A stretch of DNA of 64,000 nt from Thiohalophilus sp. (lineage in GTDB: Bacteria; Pseudomonadota; Gammaproteobacteria; UBA6429; Thiohalophilaceae): the NCBI RefSeq assembly GCF_034521165.1, contig NZ_JAXHMV010000001.1, positions 299,946 through 363,945 on the forward strand, in the 5' to 3' direction. Below are positions 63,660 through 64,000 of the stretch, piece after piece. Made by a program: the position numbers and the translations under genes. A model generated the notes under the pieces. It saw nothing but the letters and a program-made list of their open reading frames with translations, was not told where the DNA came from and did no database searches. Position 1 is the stretch's first letter, and every line of letters begins with the position of its first letter.

Positions 63660-63675
63660 AGCAGCTTTCATGCCA
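63660..63675 (-). promoter_or_regulatory. Sigma-54 promoter of soxYZ
   Basis: On the minus strand TGGCATGAAAGCTGCT has GG at 63673-63674 and GC at 63661-63662, 12 bases apart. The -24 box TGGCA is perfect and the -12 is CTGCT. It would start transcription about 35 bases before the soxY ATG. Confidence 0.78.
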
Positions 63676-63737
63676 CTTGAAAAATCGCCTGAAAACAATG
63701 ACCTGATGAATACCCGCCAGCGTCTGAACGCCGTTTG

Positions 63738-63767
63738 ACTGCATTATGCACCGACGCAAATTGCAGA
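63738..63767. promoter_or_regulatory. Two abutting palindromic regulator sites upstream of soxYZ
   Basis: ACTGCATTATGCACC (63738-63752) has the TGCA-N3-TGCACC core. GACGCAAATTGCAGA (63753-63767) keeps ten central bases (GCAAATTGCA) of the site at 58212. They lie about 70 and 85 bases upstream of the soxYZ -24 box. They are weaker than the other copies. Confidence 0.55.
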
Positions 63768-63880
63768 ATCCGCATCCGGCAGGGTAGCCGCCCATGGCCG
63801 GGAGCCGACGATAATTGATTTTCAGCCGCTGCCGCGTAAACCGGAAACTCCTTTTTTTTCAGGAACTTTTGCATCTTTTC

Positions 63881-63909
63881 TTGAAAAGCTTTGAGCCAGT
63901 CGTTAGACT
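63881..63909 (+). promoter_or_regulatory. Sigma-70 promoter of the initiator tRNA gene
   Basis: TTGAAA (63881-63886) and TAGACT (63904-63909) are 17 bases apart. The GC-rich stretch after -10 (ACGCGCC) fits a stringently controlled stable-RNA promoter. The tRNA begins 14 bases later. Confidence 0.75.
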
Positions 63910-63922
63910 ACGCGCCATCGAT

Positions 63923-63999
<77 letters not shown>

Positions 64000-64000
64000 A

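Noticed and set aside
63668..63874. 68-codon open frame on the minus strand upstream of soxY
   Set aside because: It has no ribosome site or family resemblance, and overlaps the sigma-54 promoter region and the two palindromic sites, so it is most likely chance.

Overview
The window looks like the chromosome of a motile, sulfur-oxidising, aerobic gammaproteobacterium of moderately high GC. This rests on four things: the flagellar order fliEFGHIJK, the gammaproteobacterial core order smpB-ratA-rnfH-bamE-fur-recN-nadK-hrcA-grpE-dnaK-dnaJ-dapB-carA-carB-greA-yhbY-rlmE-ftsH-folP-glmM-tpiA-secG-tRNA-Leu-nuoA-N, an ANDDNYALAA tmRNA tag, and soxYZ. No species name can be given from the sequence alone.

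Layout. 1-7.9 kb holds a basal-body, motor and export operon (fliE-fliJ), then fliK and a fliA-type sigma factor, each behind its own sigma-54 promoter. The rest of the usual cluster (fliL onward) is absent here. 8-15.6 kb is accessory: an unrecognised multi-pass membrane protein with a von Willebrand A lipoprotein, a YqiB-like protein, a Sel1/SPOR-like protein, a Cys-rich ankyrin protein with a split YeeE/YedE sulfur transporter, and a PAS-GGDEF-EAL protein. 15.9-18 kb holds ssrA and smpB, separated by a decayed IS481-type element with a CCTAGG target duplication. 18-42.8 kb is housekeeping: transport, iron regulation, outer-membrane assembly, DNA repair, NAD phosphorylation, the HrcA/sigma-32 chaperone operon, lysine and carbamoyl-phosphate synthesis, FtsH, folate, cell-wall precursor and glycolysis genes, and SecG. 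The dapB gene is split by an apparent one-base deletion. 43.2-58.2 kb is a complete 14-gene complex I operon with a trailing DUF2818 gene. 58.2-63.9 kb is a sulfur-related block: a histidine kinase and sigma-54 response regulator, a secreted DsrE-like protein, and soxYZ, followed by an initiator tRNA.

Most notable signal. A 15-bp palindrome close to GGTGCAAATTGCACC occurs upstream of the kinase, twice upstream of a -24/-12 promoter for the DsrE-like gene, and in two weaker copies upstream of a -24/-12 promoter for soxYZ. The adjacent regulator carries the GAFTGA motif needed to activate sigma-54. Together these suggest a compact two-component/sigma-54 regulon that controls periplasmic sulfur oxidation.

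Intergenic spaces also carry two families of dispersed degenerate inverted repeats. One is built of CGCAAAG/CACCAAG/CGCAGAG-like units; the other is rich in CTAG. The IS481-type element lies inside one of the CTAG-rich copies.
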